From Paraburkholderia youngii (lineage in GTDB: Bacteria; Pseudomonadota; Gammaproteobacteria; Burkholderiales; Burkholderiaceae), in contig NZ_JAALDK010000003.1 of the NCBI RefSeq assembly GCF_013366925.1, positions 186,001-250,000 on the forward strand: DNA of 64,000 nucleotides. Reading direction: 5' to 3'. The notes below the pieces were generated by a model. It was not told where the DNA came from. It saw only the letters and a program-made list of their open reading frames with translations, and did not search any database. Made by a program: the position numbers and the translations under genes. Shown here in pieces: positions 9,902 through 17,938 of the stretch (the first letter of the stretch is position 1; every line of letters begins with the position of its first letter).

Positions 9902-10011
9902 GTTCTATTACGCAGACCGAGGTTCTATGCGATAGAACTATAGGTGCGCTTTGCGGCTTGGTGAAGACGGGTAAACCCCCGAAATCGCGAAAAACAGAAC
10001 TTGAGTTCTGT
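9902..10011. promoter_or_regulatory. Inverted-repeat operators in the IclR/lyase divergent promoter
   Basis: Two perfect inverted repeats lie between the divergent genes: GTTCTAT-gcg-ATAGAAC at 9922-9938 and ACAGAAC-ttga-GTTCTGT at 9994-10011. A further half site GTTCTAT lies at 9902-9908. All share the GTTCT/AGAAC core. Position and symmetry fit operators of the adjacent IclR-type regulator. A related core is found upstream of the transporter gene at 11240. Confidence 0.7.
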
Positions 10012-10055
10012 CACACGAAACATTAGAGTGACGGCATAACCAGGGAGTAGAAGAG

Positions 10056-10877
10056 ATGACTATCAGTGGGCCCGGGAATGCAGAGCGGTCGCTCGACGCA
10101 TCGGACACAAGCAGTGGAGTCGCCGTTCTGGATCGGGCTTTCGCGATTCTCAACGCTTTCGGCCCGACCGACGACCGGTTGACGCTCACCGAGCTATCGC
10201 GCCGCACCGGCTTGTATAAAAGCACGGTCTTGCGGTTGCTCGGTGCTTTGGAGCACGGCGGATTTATACGGAAGCTGAATGACGGTCAGTACGCTGTCGG
10301 ACATCAACCGCTTCGCCTCGCAACGCTTTACCAGCGGTCTTTTCAAGTCGGCCCCGTTGTGGAACCCATCCTTCAGCAGTTGAGTCGCGACCTGGGCGAG
10401 ACGGCCTCTTTTTACGTCCGGCAAGGTGACAAGCGCCTGGTCCTGTATCGCGTGGAGCCCTCGAGAAGCGTGAGAGTAGCGATCCGGATTGGCGAGGAAT
10501 TTGAGATCGACAAAGGCGCCTCCGGCAAAGTGCTGCTCGCATTCAGTGAATCATCGGATCCGCGCTGGAATGAGGTGCGGGAACGATTCTGCGCGGTCTC
10601 ATACGGTGAACGAGATCCCGAAACAACGTCAGCATCAGTGCCGGTGTTCGATTCAACCGGTCAGCTGTTGGGCGCTCTGACCCTATCCGGGCCGAAAGGC
10701 AGATTCGACGCCCCAGCCACCATCAACGTTGCTCTTAAAGCATTGCTTCTCAGCGCGAAGCGAGCAACGGTCGACTTGGGGGGCATCGGTGCGAGATACG
10801 ATGCAAGCATCGCCAGATTCGTCGAAGAAGACGCTGCCAAACCGGAAAAAGCGGATGTCGATAGCGGAAATGCGTGA
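10056..10877 (+). CDS. IclR-family transcriptional regulator
   Basis: 273 residues. A winged helix-turn-helix (about 22-85; LTLTELSRRTGLYKSTVLRLLGALEHGGFIRK) is followed by an IclR effector-binding domain (DLGETASFYVRQGDKRLVLYRVE, GASGKVLLAFS). GGGAGTAGAAGAG before the ATG supports the start. It is divergent from the lyase/CoA-transferase operon and upstream of an MFS gene. Both promoters hold GTTCT/AGAAC repeats, so it probably controls both in response to the acid substrate or its CoA ester. Confidence 0.9.
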   Translation: MTISGPGNAERSLDASDTSSGVAVLDRAFAILNAFGPTDDRLTLTELSRRTGLYKSTVLRLLGALEHGGFIRKLNDGQYAVGHQPLRLATLYQRSFQVGPVVEPILQQLSRDLGETASFYVRQGDKRLVLYRVEPSRSVRVAIRIGEEFEIDKGASGKVLLAFSESSDPRWNEVRERFCAVSYGERDPETTSASVPVFDSTGQLLGALTLSGPKGRFDAPATINVALKALLLSAKRATVDLGGIGARYDASIARFVEEDAAKPEKADVDSGNA

Positions 10878-11186
10878 CCCGGGCACGCGGCCCTAGAGAA
10901 GGCGCCCTTTGCATTAGGCATGTGAACCCCGGCATGCCATCTGAATGCCGCGCAAAGCGCAAATCGCCTTGCTGCGGCAACGATCACATCCTCCCTTACA
11001 GCGACCAAAGCGCGCAGCGCCCGGCTTTCCCGGTTGGCTGAAAGCTGTCCTTATTCATTGTTGAGCCGATTCCACTCCGTACGTGCTGAAAGATGCGCTT
11101 GCCTAGCATGCAAGACAGGGTCGGTGCTGGTTATCCCTAGTCGCTCCTTCGTTACCTGCACGGCTACCATAGGCATTCTGTTACAC

Positions 11187-11211
11187 AGAACTCCGTTCTA
11201 TCTACCAGAAC
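11187..11211. promoter_or_regulatory. Candidate IclR operator upstream of the MFS gene
   Basis: AGAAC-tcc-GTTCT at 11187-11199, followed by another AGAAC half site at 11207-11211. The core matches the inverted repeats at 9922-9938 and 9994-10011. It lies about 40 bases before the MFS start codon. Confidence 0.6.
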
Positions 11212-11239
11212 TTCAGTAAAACAGCCAGGAGATATGCAG

Positions 11240-12673
11240 ATGGCCAGTCTTCCCGTTAATGGGACAAAGCTCTCGTCCGGTTCACCTATCGTTGGAGAGG
11301 CAGAGCGAATCAACGCGCGTATCGACCGCTTGCCCGCGACGCGCTCGATATGGATGCTGGTCTTCGTTCTGGCTGTCGGCGGCTGGTTTGAGTTCTACGA
11401 TCTATTCTTGACCGCGTATGTCGGACCGGGCCTCGTCAAGAGCGGCCTGTATTCGACGACGACGGCGTCGTTCTTCGGCTTCTCGGGGCTTGGCGCGTTC
11501 GTCGCGGCATCGTTCGCGGGTCTTTTCATCGGCACGTTCTGTTTGTCACGCCTTGCCGACCGCTTCGGACGCAAGACGACCTTCACCGTCTCGCTGCTTT
11601 GGTATTCGGTAGCGACCTTTGTGATGGCTTGGCAAGACAGCGCGTCCGCAATCAATCTGTGGCGTCTGATCGCGGGCATCGGCGTGGGCGTTGAGTTGGT
11701 GACGATTGATACATACGTCAGCGAACTCGTGCCGATGCATCTGCGCGGCCGCGCTTTCGCGTTCGTGCATCTTGTGCAGTACGCCGCCGTGCCTGCCGTC
11801 GCACTGTTCGCATGGTGGCTCGTGCCGCGCACACCGTGGGGCATCGACGGATGGCGCTGGGTGGTAGTCATCGGCTCGCTGGGCGCGATTGTCGTGTGGG
11901 CGATCCGCCGCCGCGTGCCTGAGAGCCCGCGCTGGCTCGCGCAGCAAGGCCGTCTCGAAGAAGCGGAAAGTGTGACGCACGCGCTCGAGGCAAAGGTGAT
12001 GGAGCAATACGGGAAAGCGCTGCCCACGCCAGTGGAACGCGTCGAGCGCGCGGTCACCGTCGGCAAGGCGCGTTTCGGGGAGATCTGGCAGCCCCCGTAT
12101 CGCCGCCGCGCCATCACAATGCTTGTCTTCAACCTTTTCCAGGCGATCGGCTTCTACGGCTTCGCGTCGTGGGTACCCACGCTGCTCGTCTCCAAAGGCG
12201 TGACCGTCACGCATAGCCTGATGTATTCGTTCGTCATCGCGGCGTCGAATCCGTTCGGACCTTTGATCGCCATGACATTCGCCGATCGTATTGAACGAAA
12301 GACGCTGATCGTGCTTTCCGCGCTCGGCATAGCCGTGTTCGGCACCCTGTTCGCAACACAATCGTCGCCTGCGATTCTGATGATGCTAGGGGTGCTCATC
12401 ACCCTGTGCGGCACGCTGCTCTCGGTTGGCTATCACGCTTATCAGACCGAGCTTTTCCCAACACGCATCCGTGCCACGGCGGTCGGCTTCGTCTATTCGA
12501 TGTCGCGCCTCTCCGCAATGTTTTCTGGGTTCATGATCGCCTTCGCGTTGCGGCACTTTGGTGTTGAGGGCGTATTCGGGTTGATAGGCGGTGCGATGGT
12601 GGTGGTCATTGGCGCGATCGGCTTCTTCGGTCCGCGCACGAATAATCGCACGCTCGACGACATCTCTCATTGA
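11240..12673 (+). CDS. MFS transporter (sugar/aromatic-acid porter type)
   Basis: About 477 residues with 12 predicted membrane segments. GWFEFYDLFLTAYV, RLADRFGRKTTF between the second and third helices, and PESPRWLAQQGR in the central loop mark the sugar porter/AAHS/NiaP-like MFS branch. AGGAG at 11227-11231 is optimally spaced for the ATG at 11240 rather than the ATG at 11234. It follows the IclR gene after about 360 bases holding IclR-like repeats. It differs in subfamily from the MFS at 6230, so the region encodes two different uptake systems, perhaps for one compound and a derivative. Confidence 0.88.
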   Translation: MASLPVNGTKLSSGSPIVGEAERINARIDRLPATRSIWMLVFVLAVGGWFEFYDLFLTAYVGPGLVKSGLYSTTTASFFGFSGLGAFVAASFAGLFIGTFCLSRLADRFGRKTTFTVSLLWYSVATFVMAWQDSASAINLWRLIAGIGVGVELVTIDTYVSELVPMHLRGRAFAFVHLVQYAAVPAVALFAWWLVPRTPWGIDGWRWVVVIGSLGAIVVWAIRRRVPESPRWLAQQGRLEEAESVTHALEAKVMEQYGKALPTPVERVERAVTVGKARFGEIWQPPYRRRAITMLVFNLFQAIGFYGFASWVPTLLVSKGVTVTHSLMYSFVIAASNPFGPLIAMTFADRIERKTLIVLSALGIAVFGTLFATQSSPAILMMLGVLITLCGTLLSVGYHAYQTELFPTRIRATAVGFVYSMSRLSAMFSGFMIAFALRHFGVEGVFGLIGGAMVVVIGAIGFFGPRTNNRTLDDISH

Positions 12674-13321
12674 GCGCAAGAAATCGCGGTCTCGCCGTTA
12701 GAGATCCGCGCGGCAACGCGGTCCTGCCCGACGTCGCGAAGCACGAGGACTGACGCTTGAAGCGACTCTCGCGACGATGGGCTGGTTCGTGCCAACTATA
12801 TGAATGCGGGAGTGGAGTTTTACTGCGCAGCGAACTGGCGCAACTCGTACAGGGACCGGGCTGGGATGATGTCCGATGCGACTAAAAATCTCGAGACTCG
12901 CTTCTTTCAAAGCGAGGCGATGCTGGTTGAGCACAAGCTGATGGCCTCGCGTACGGTTGCAGTGCGCGGCGCCGACCCGATCATTATCGAAGCTATTCCA
13001 TTGAATACAGTTGCCGACTGTCATGCACGAGCAGTGTCTCATGCTAGCCAGCAAGCCGACGTTCGCAAATCAAACTTGAATGACTGAAACTGGCCGATTG
13101 CGTCAGTTCGCCAACGGCCGCTTACCGGCGCTCCAGTTCGCAAAACCTGAAATTGGCTGACTGACTGGTTCGGAGAAAGCCATCCGACCGGAGTGGGTCG
13201 AACGGAGCCCTCCACGGGACTCACTGCGAAGAAAAAAAAGCCGACTATGAAAGGTCTGACGGCCGCCGCCAGAACCTGAGAGAGATTCCATTCTGCAACA
13301 CGCTGATTGAACGGAATCAGG
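12674..13321. other. Intergenic region, no convincing gene
   Basis: About 650 bases between convergent genes (MFS rightward, integrase leftward). A rightward open frame of 95 codons (12800-13087) has no domain I recognise, no good ribosome-binding site and an atypical composition, so I do not call it. The segment 13090-13220 resembles degraded coding sequence. Confidence 0.4.
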
Positions 13322-14485
13322 CTATGGCATGTCAATTTCCGGTTCATTCCCCGCTGCGGCCCCGAGTATCCGGTAGAGCGCCTGACACGAGATACCAAGG
13401 GCCGTGGCGGCATGGCTCTTGTTGCCTTCGGCAATCCTGAGCGCCTCGTGAACCTCCTCGACCGTCGGCAACTTCCTTTGTAGCCGCTCCTGTTTCGCAA
13501 ACGTCGACAGGTAAGCATTCGCCTTGGTCACACGGCTGTGTCCTGCCGCCTGAACGACGCGGCGCATCGCCTCCCGGTGCACCTGCGGATCTGGACGCTC
13601 ACCGGCCCGCTTGATTGGCGCCGGTGTTCCTGCGGTCCGTTCATACAGCGATTGCAGGTAGCCGTGGCGCAGGCCGTGACTCGTGATACCCAGACCTGCC
13701 TTCGTCACGCCGTGCTTTTCCAGCACGTAGTAATACCAGTCACGCCATTGCCTCAGCGTACGATCAGCCGGCACCGTCGAGCCCGTCACGCCGTTGCTCA
13801 GGCTCGCCGCTTCTTCAAGAATCGCTATCTTCGCCTCGATCGGCACCTCGCGCGGCAAACCGCCCTTCGTGCCGCGTACGACGGCGAGCATCTGGGGATC
13901 GCGCACGGCCTCAACCGGCCGCAACATGAAACTCTCCTCGACGCGCACACCGAACGCCGCCTGCAGTTTCAGTTGTACCGCCGTGTAAGGACACGTCAGC
14001 GCGATCTCTTCGATCTTGGCTGCAGCGTCAATGCCGTGCGCCTCCCATGACTTGTCCTCTGTCGCCACATAGCTGCGCACAAGACCATGCTCACGCCGGT
14101 CAACATAGTCGGCCAGCGTTCGCACCAGTTTCGGCTTGCCCATCCATTGTGCGATCGCCCGCAGGTACGTCAGCTTGTTCTCGATCGTCCCCCCGCTCTG
14201 GCCATCCGCGACCCAGTGTTTGACAAGAAATTCGACGTGCTTGTGTTTGAGAGACCACGGCGTCTGCAACGCATAGCCGTGATCCCGCAATTCACGGAAC
14301 GACTTGCACAGTGCAGTCGCCCGCCGTTCCTGCGTTTTGACAGACAGCGCCTTGTGACTGATCCGGGTGGTGCTGTGGATCTGCGTGACGTGCGTATCGA
14401 ACAGAGCGAGCAGCGCAGCCCTGAACTCGGGAGCGAATCGGTATTTGTTCACCACTGCACGCACGTTGAGAATGGCGGCCATCAT
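13322..14485 (-). CDS. Tyrosine recombinase with C-terminal Fis-like helix-turn-helix
   Basis: 387 residues. The catalytic set of a phage-type integrase is visible: Arg181 (FGVRVEES), His270/Arg273 (SHGLRHGY), His316 (AGHSRVTKA) and a nucleophile candidate Tyr325 (ANAYLS). After the catalytic domain, residues about 341-374 (TVEEVHEALRIAEGNKSHAATALGIS) form a Fis/NtrC-type helix-turn-helix, which is not part of a standard integrase. It could insert/excise DNA, resolve plasmid multimers or invert segments; the extra DNA-binding domain could guide it or give autoregulation. No attachment sites were found beside it. It sits at the border between catabolic cargo and plasmid backbone. Confidence 0.85.
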   Translation of the reverse strand: MMAAILNVRAVVNKYRFAPEFRAALLALFDTHVTQIHSTTRISHKALSVKTQERRATALCKSFRELRDHGYALQTPWSLKHKHVEFLVKHWVADGQSGGTIENKLTYLRAIAQWMGKPKLVRTLADYVDRREHGLVRSYVATEDKSWEAHGIDAAAKIEEIALTCPYTAVQLKLQAAFGVRVEESFMLRPVEAVRDPQMLAVVRGTKGGLPREVPIEAKIAILEEAASLSNGVTGSTVPADRTLRQWRDWYYYVLEKHGVTKAGLGITSHGLRHGYLQSLYERTAGTPAPIKRAGERPDPQVHREAMRRVVQAAGHSRVTKANAYLSTFAKQERLQRKLPTVEEVHEALRIAEGNKSHAATALGISCQALYRILGAAAGNEPEIDMP

Positions 14486-15412
14486 GACGCTCCGCGCGGC
14501 GAGTTCGCCGCAGTATCGTTGCCCGGCGCCCGCTGGTTCGCAGCATCCCTACCTGATGCCGTGGCCCGAACCAGCGGGCTTGTCTTTTCTTCGCCGCCTA
14601 TGCGGCTTCGCCGTTTCCCCGGCGCGAGGGTCCTGCCTTCCGTTCCTTTAGCGATTCCATCCGATCAGCCAGATGCATGGGAAGAGCATGCGGTCCGACT
14701 GTCCAACCTGCTGCCTGCCGGTGTACATCGAGCTTCGCGCAACCCACCACCGACGTATTCGCGAGGCATCCCTGCCGTCGCGCTGCGCGGATGACTCCGC
14801 TTTATGCAGCTTCGTGGCTACCCTGCCGGCGTGACGCTTTGCGCGTCGGGTTCGTTCGCCGCTTCGCGGTGACGCCCCCTCGCTATTGGCCGGGCAAAAC
14901 CTGATACGCGTTTGTGTACGGCCGCGCGCGCCGTGTCCTCTTCCGTCAGGGAATCGCGGTGTTCCGGTCTTTTCCGGTCCGCAGGAGTTCCCCCGCCCCC
15001 AAGCACGTTCATCTCCGCCGCGGTGTATCGGGCTTCGTGAACGCACCCAGCTATTGCTGAAAGGGCGTGTGCAAACGCAGATGAGCATGCGAAAAGTGTC
15101 CGGTGTCCGGTCTCTCCACATGTCCTCATTGCGTCACATCGCGGCAAACCGCCGCCAATCGTATGGATATCGCACTGTCCAGGGGTCCTCATGGTGGACC
15201 ATCGTGGACTTGATTTACTTCATAAAAAGGCCGCTTCATTGTGCGGCCCGGTCATTTGCCTGTTTCTGGCCCGTTGCGGGCCTGGGGATATGGTCGTGCG
15301 AGTGCCCTGCACTCTGGTTCGATGCGTCATGGACGCGGTAGGTGACCCAAGGATAGAGGCGAATTAAACACACGCACCGCCCGAAAGCTGGGCGGAACCG
15401 GTTGGCTTTGCT
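14486..15412. other. Intergenic region upstream of the ParM-type locus
   Basis: Over 900 bases without a convincing gene. Open frames on both strands lack domains and good start signals. It holds one terminator-like hairpin at 15229-15248. The rest shows nothing I can name; a plasmid origin of transfer is possible but I see no clear nic-type motif. Confidence 0.4.
15229..15248 (-). terminator. Hairpin with T-run on the minus strand
   Basis: GGCCGC-ttcattgt-GCGGCC at 15229-15248. On the minus strand it is followed by TTTTT, the form of an intrinsic terminator for leftward transcription. No leftward gene is seen immediately upstream of it, so it may insulate the integrase from readthrough. Confidence 0.5.
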
Positions 15413-15442
15413 GACTTGACTTCGCTGGACGCTCGATAGACT
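15413..15442 (+). promoter_or_regulatory. Shared promoter motif upstream of the ParM gene
   Basis: GACTTGACTT at 15413-15422 holds a -35-like TTGACT; 15 bases later is TAGACT (15437-15442). The same arrangement occurs before three other rightward units, at 17019, 22180 and 26847. Confidence 0.55.
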
Positions 15443-15455
15443 CGAAATCAGGCAG

Positions 15456-15589
15456 AACTGACAGAAAAGTGTCAGTTGCACCAGCAGGCCCCGGCGCGAT
15501 GCGCAAACTGACACTTAAGGGTCAGTTATCTGATAGTTCGCCGGTTCACGCGATATGTGGCGGAACAAACTGATACTTATCTGTCAGTT
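15456..15589. repeat. Three 22-bp palindromes: candidate parC centromere/operator of the ParM system
   Basis: Three palindromes of identical geometry lie at 15456-15477, 15506-15527 and 15568-15589. Each is an 8-base arm AACTGA(C/T)A, a 6-base spacer and an arm (T/G)GTCAGTT. They sit between the promoter motif and the ParM start codon. In type II partition systems the centromere lies upstream of parM and is bound by ParR, which also represses the operon. Assignment as parC is inference from position and repetition. Confidence 0.75.
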
Positions 15590-15632
15590 TTCTGTCACTT
15601 CATCGCGATCCATCAAATCGAATGGAGTCATC

Positions 15633-16649
15633 TTGAAAACTTCCGTCTTCGCAGTCGATGTCGGCTACGGCAACACCAAGTATGCACATCGCGCAGCCAG
15701 CGGCAGCATCGCCACCGGTATGTTTCCGTCGCTCGCCCCGCTTGCAGCGAGCCGTGCACTGTCCGGCTACGGCGACAGCGTGCTCGCGTCACGCAGGGTC
15801 GTGACCATCGTCATCGACCAGATCGAGTATGAGGTCGTTCCCGATGTATCGCTGACTGCCGCTTACGGCAATACCGGCCGCGCCCTCTCGAATGACTTCG
15901 TCCTCTCCGACAACTACGCAGCCCTACTCGCCGGCGCGGTTCATTTCGCCGGCGTGACACATATCGAACGTCTGGTGCTCGGCTTGCCCGTCCACAACAT
16001 GAAGAAGTATTCGAGCGCCTTGCGTGACCGCTTCACAGGCGCCTTCGATTTCGGTGCAGGACGCGTCACCGTAGACAAGGTGGTAGTCATCCCCCAGCCG
16101 CTTGGCTCGCTCGTCGCTGCGTCGGCCAACCGCCAGAGCGAGTTCGGTCGGGACAGCGCGCATCTTGTCATCGACGTTGGCTATTTCACGACCGACTGGG
16201 TTTATGCGAATGGCTTCACGATGGACGACAAGCGAAGCGACGGCATCCCGGGCGGTGCATCGCAGATCTATCAACGGATCGCGGCACTCATATCGCGCGA
16301 CCAGGACGAACAGGTCGAGGATATCGAACGCATTGACAAGGCGTTGCGCGAGCGCAAGCCATTCTTTTTCTATGGCAACGACATCGACCTTGACCCATAC
16401 CTGGAACAGTCACAACCCGTCATCGCGGGTGTCGTGAAGGAAATGCAGAACAACGTCGGGCAACTCACAAATGTGCGATCGATCATCCTGTCGGGGGGCG
16501 GCGGAGCCCTGTATGCGCCCGCCATCCGGAAGGCATTCCCGCGCGTCACGCTGGAAGTCATCGAGTCACCCTGCATGGCGAACGCAAAGGGCTTTCTGAT
16601 CGTCGGCGAAGCTGGCCTCACGCGCGAGCGTGCTCCTGCTAAAGCATGA
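15633..16649 (+). CDS. parM: ParM/StbA-like actin-type plasmid segregation ATPase
   Basis: About 338 residues. The opening VFAVDVGYGNTKYAH is the actin-fold phosphate-1 motif and HLVIDVGYFTTDWVYANG the phosphate-2 motif; IILSGGGGALYAPAI is the adenosine motif. Such proteins form ATP-driven filaments that push plasmid copies apart. I start at TTG 15633, preceded by GGAG, because the residues upstream read through the repeat region and are not protein-like. The stop overlaps the next gene start (ATGA), as expected for parM-parR. The window also holds a separate ParA/ParB system at 47.5 kb. Confidence 0.82.
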   Translation: MKTSVFAVDVGYGNTKYAHRAASGSIATGMFPSLAPLAASRALSGYGDSVLASRRVVTIVIDQIEYEVVPDVSLTAAYGNTGRALSNDFVLSDNYAALLAGAVHFAGVTHIERLVLGLPVHNMKKYSSALRDRFTGAFDFGAGRVTVDKVVVIPQPLGSLVAASANRQSEFGRDSAHLVIDVGYFTTDWVYANGFTMDDKRSDGIPGGASQIYQRIAALISRDQDEQVEDIERIDKALRERKPFFFYGNDIDLDPYLEQSQPVIAGVVKEMQNNVGQLTNVRSIILSGGGGALYAPAIRKAFPRVTLEVIESPCMANAKGFLIVGEAGLTRERAPAKA

Positions 16650-17011
16650 GCGAGAAGTTCGACATGAAGCTGGTCATCGACGCGGTGACCACGCCGCTTC
16701 TCCATGCGCGACTGAGCCAGGCATCGTCATACAGGGAGCGGGCCGCTCTGCTTCGTTCGCTTGCCGAGTCCGCCCTACGCGGGCAAGGATCGGCAGGCAT
16801 GAACGCAGCGGCTTCCTTTGCAGGCGGCTCTCCGTTATCGTCGGGAACGCAACCGGCAGCCGCTCAGGTGCGTCAACCGGAAGAGGCCCCGCGCGTTGTG
16901 CCAGAAGCTACTGCCAGCGTCGAACGGAGTCACGTTGTTTCCAACGACAGCGACCCGGCCAGGAGTTACGACGTCAATGAAATAGCCGATGCGTTCGGCT
17001 CATTCATCTGA
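16646..17011 (+). CDS. parR: ParR-like centromere-binding adaptor of the ParM system
   Basis: 121 residues. The N-terminal 45 (MKLVIDAVTTPLLHARLSQASSYRERAALLRSLAESAL) fit a ribbon-helix-helix-like DNA-binding domain. The middle is Ala/Pro/Ser-rich and probably disordered. The C-terminal DVNEIADAFGSFI is a short amphipathic helix of the kind by which ParR grips ParM filaments. Coupled to parM by a four-base overlap. No sequence identity to a characterised ParR is claimed; the call rests on architecture, position and the upstream palindromes. Confidence 0.65.
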   Translation: MSEKFDMKLVIDAVTTPLLHARLSQASSYRERAALLRSLAESALRGQGSAGMNAAASFAGGSPLSSGTQPAAAQVRQPEEAPRVVPEATASVERSHVVSNDSDPARSYDVNEIADAFGSFI

Positions 17012-17018
17012 GCGAGGC

Positions 17019-17048
17019 GACTTGACTTCTGTTTGGTGATGCGAAGAT
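17019..17048 (+). promoter_or_regulatory. Shared promoter motif upstream of small membrane protein genes
   Basis: GACTTGACTT at 17019-17028, then GAAGAT (17043-17048) 15 bases after TTGACT. It matches the motif at 26847 particularly well (GCGACTTGACTT and AAGATGG in register). It begins just after the parR stop. Confidence 0.55.
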
Positions 17049-17115
17049 GGGTTATCGCATCGGTGTGTTCATGGCGCGCCGCGCCTTGCACCGGTGCAAC
17101 ACTCTGGGGGGTTAT

Positions 17116-17271
17116 ATGCTGGAACTGATCGACATTATCCGCGGTGGTCTTCCGCTCAGCGAGGCGCGTACGTGGCTGTTTTTCGCGACGGCCGCGGCCT
17201 GCTGTTTTGCTGGCTGGTACAACTACGATGTGCTCGTGTGGTACACGAACCGGAAGAAGGGTGCTCAGTAA
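17116..17271 (+). CDS. Small membrane protein (51 aa)
   Basis: MLELIDIIRGGLPLSEARTW followed by one hydrophobic segment (LFFATAAACCFAGWYNY) and a short basic tail (NRKKGAQ). The ATG at 17116 follows a G-rich stretch (GGGGGG). Its stop TAA overlaps the next ATG (TAATG), so the two are coupled. Function unknown; it may be a plasmid-encoded inner-membrane accessory protein. Confidence 0.6.
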   Translation: MLELIDIIRGGLPLSEARTWLFFATAAACCFAGWYNYDVLVWYTNRKKGAQ

Positions 17272-17537
17272 TGGACCCGATCGAACGTCCGACTTCGTAT
17301 TACAGCAGGTTCATGGGACTGCCGTTCTTCGCACGCCGCGCGATCATATTTGTTGCGTCGGTCGCGCTGTGGTGGTTCGTCGCGATGCTCGCGAGCAAGC
17401 ACGTGGTGGACATGGACCTGTGCGTCATACTGCTGATGACGGGTGCGGCTGGCGCGATCTGGTCGAGCGAAATCTGGCGGCTGTGGAAGGTCTTCGCTAT
17501 CGTTGTGGTGGTATGCCTGGCCATCCTGAAATCCTGA
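17271..17537 (+). CDS. Small multi-pass membrane protein (88 aa)
   Basis: MDPIERPTSYYSRFMGLPFF is followed by three hydrophobic stretches (AIIFVASVALWWFVAMLA, LCVILLMTGAAGAIW, VFAIVVVVCLAIL). Start overlaps the stop of the preceding small membrane gene. A strong bidirectional terminator follows within 30 bases. Not recognised; the pair probably acts together in the membrane. Confidence 0.6.
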   Translation: MDPIERPTSYYSRFMGLPFFARRAIIFVASVALWWFVAMLASKHVVDMDLCVILLMTGAAGAIWSSEIWRLWKVFAIVVVVCLAILKS

Positions 17538-17563
17538 AGTTGGCGAAACGCGCAGACGAAAAA

Positions 17564-17598
17564 AAACGGCTCCCCCAATAACCTTGGGGGAGCCGTTT
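17564..17598. terminator. Bidirectional intrinsic terminator
   Basis: A perfect 13-base stem AAACGGCTCCCCC (17564-17576) / GGGGGAGCCGTTT (17586-17598) with a 9-base loop, A-run before and TTTCT after. It separates the convergent small membrane operon and the leftward primase block. Confidence 0.9.
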
Positions 17599-17609
17599 CT
17601 CTATACCGA

Positions 17610-17834
17610 TCAGTGCGGCCGGGGAGCCGCGGTAACAAGTAGACGGCGGGCGCAAAAGTCCCACGCTTCATCAAAACTCTGGTCACGGCTGGCGTATTGG
17701 GTATTGCCCGTTGCCTTCCGGTCAATCACATCAAAGGCCACTGCTTCGGACTTGACGACCGGCTGACGGCCGCCTTCGGCACCGTTCGTAGCAACGATCG
17801 CGAACCCACCCACGAGAACCTGGAACGAGCGCAT
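17610..17834 (-). CDS. Small hypothetical protein (74 aa)
   Basis: MRSFQVLVGGFAIVATNGAEGG onward; CTGGAGAAGAAAATG gives a good ribosome-binding site, which fixes the start at 17834 although the frame is open further upstream. The middle (SEAVAFDVIDRKATGNTQYASRDQSFDEAWDFCARRLL) looks like a small folded domain. It is the last gene of the leftward primase/SSB block. Function unknown. Confidence 0.55.
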   Translation of the reverse strand: MRSFQVLVGGFAIVATNGAEGGRQPVVKSEAVAFDVIDRKATGNTQYASRDQSFDEAWDFCARRLLVTAAPRPH

Positions 17835-17853
17835 TTTCTTCTCCAGAAAAGTA

Positions 17854-17895
17854 GCCCGACGAGATATTCCCCGGCGGGGAATATCCCCACCGGGC
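17854..17895. promoter_or_regulatory. Strong hairpin between primase and the 74-aa gene
   Basis: Inner perfect stem GATATTCCCC (17863-17872) / GGGGAATATC (17876-17885), with outer GCCCG (17854-17858) / CGGGC (17891-17895). It lies in the leftward leader of the small gene and may be an attenuator, a processing site or an operator. The T-run after it is weak, so termination is uncertain. Confidence 0.5.
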
Positions 17896-17938
17896 AAGAT
17901 AAAAAGACGTGCGGCGAAAGCCGGCTTACTGCAATGCT

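Noticed and set aside
12800..13087. Rightward 95-codon open frame
   Set aside because: No recognisable domain, poor start signal and the following sequence looks like degraded DNA.
14486..15412. Origin of transfer
   Set aside because: Position beside a partition locus is suggestive, but I see no nic-type motif and no relaxase gene in the window to support it.
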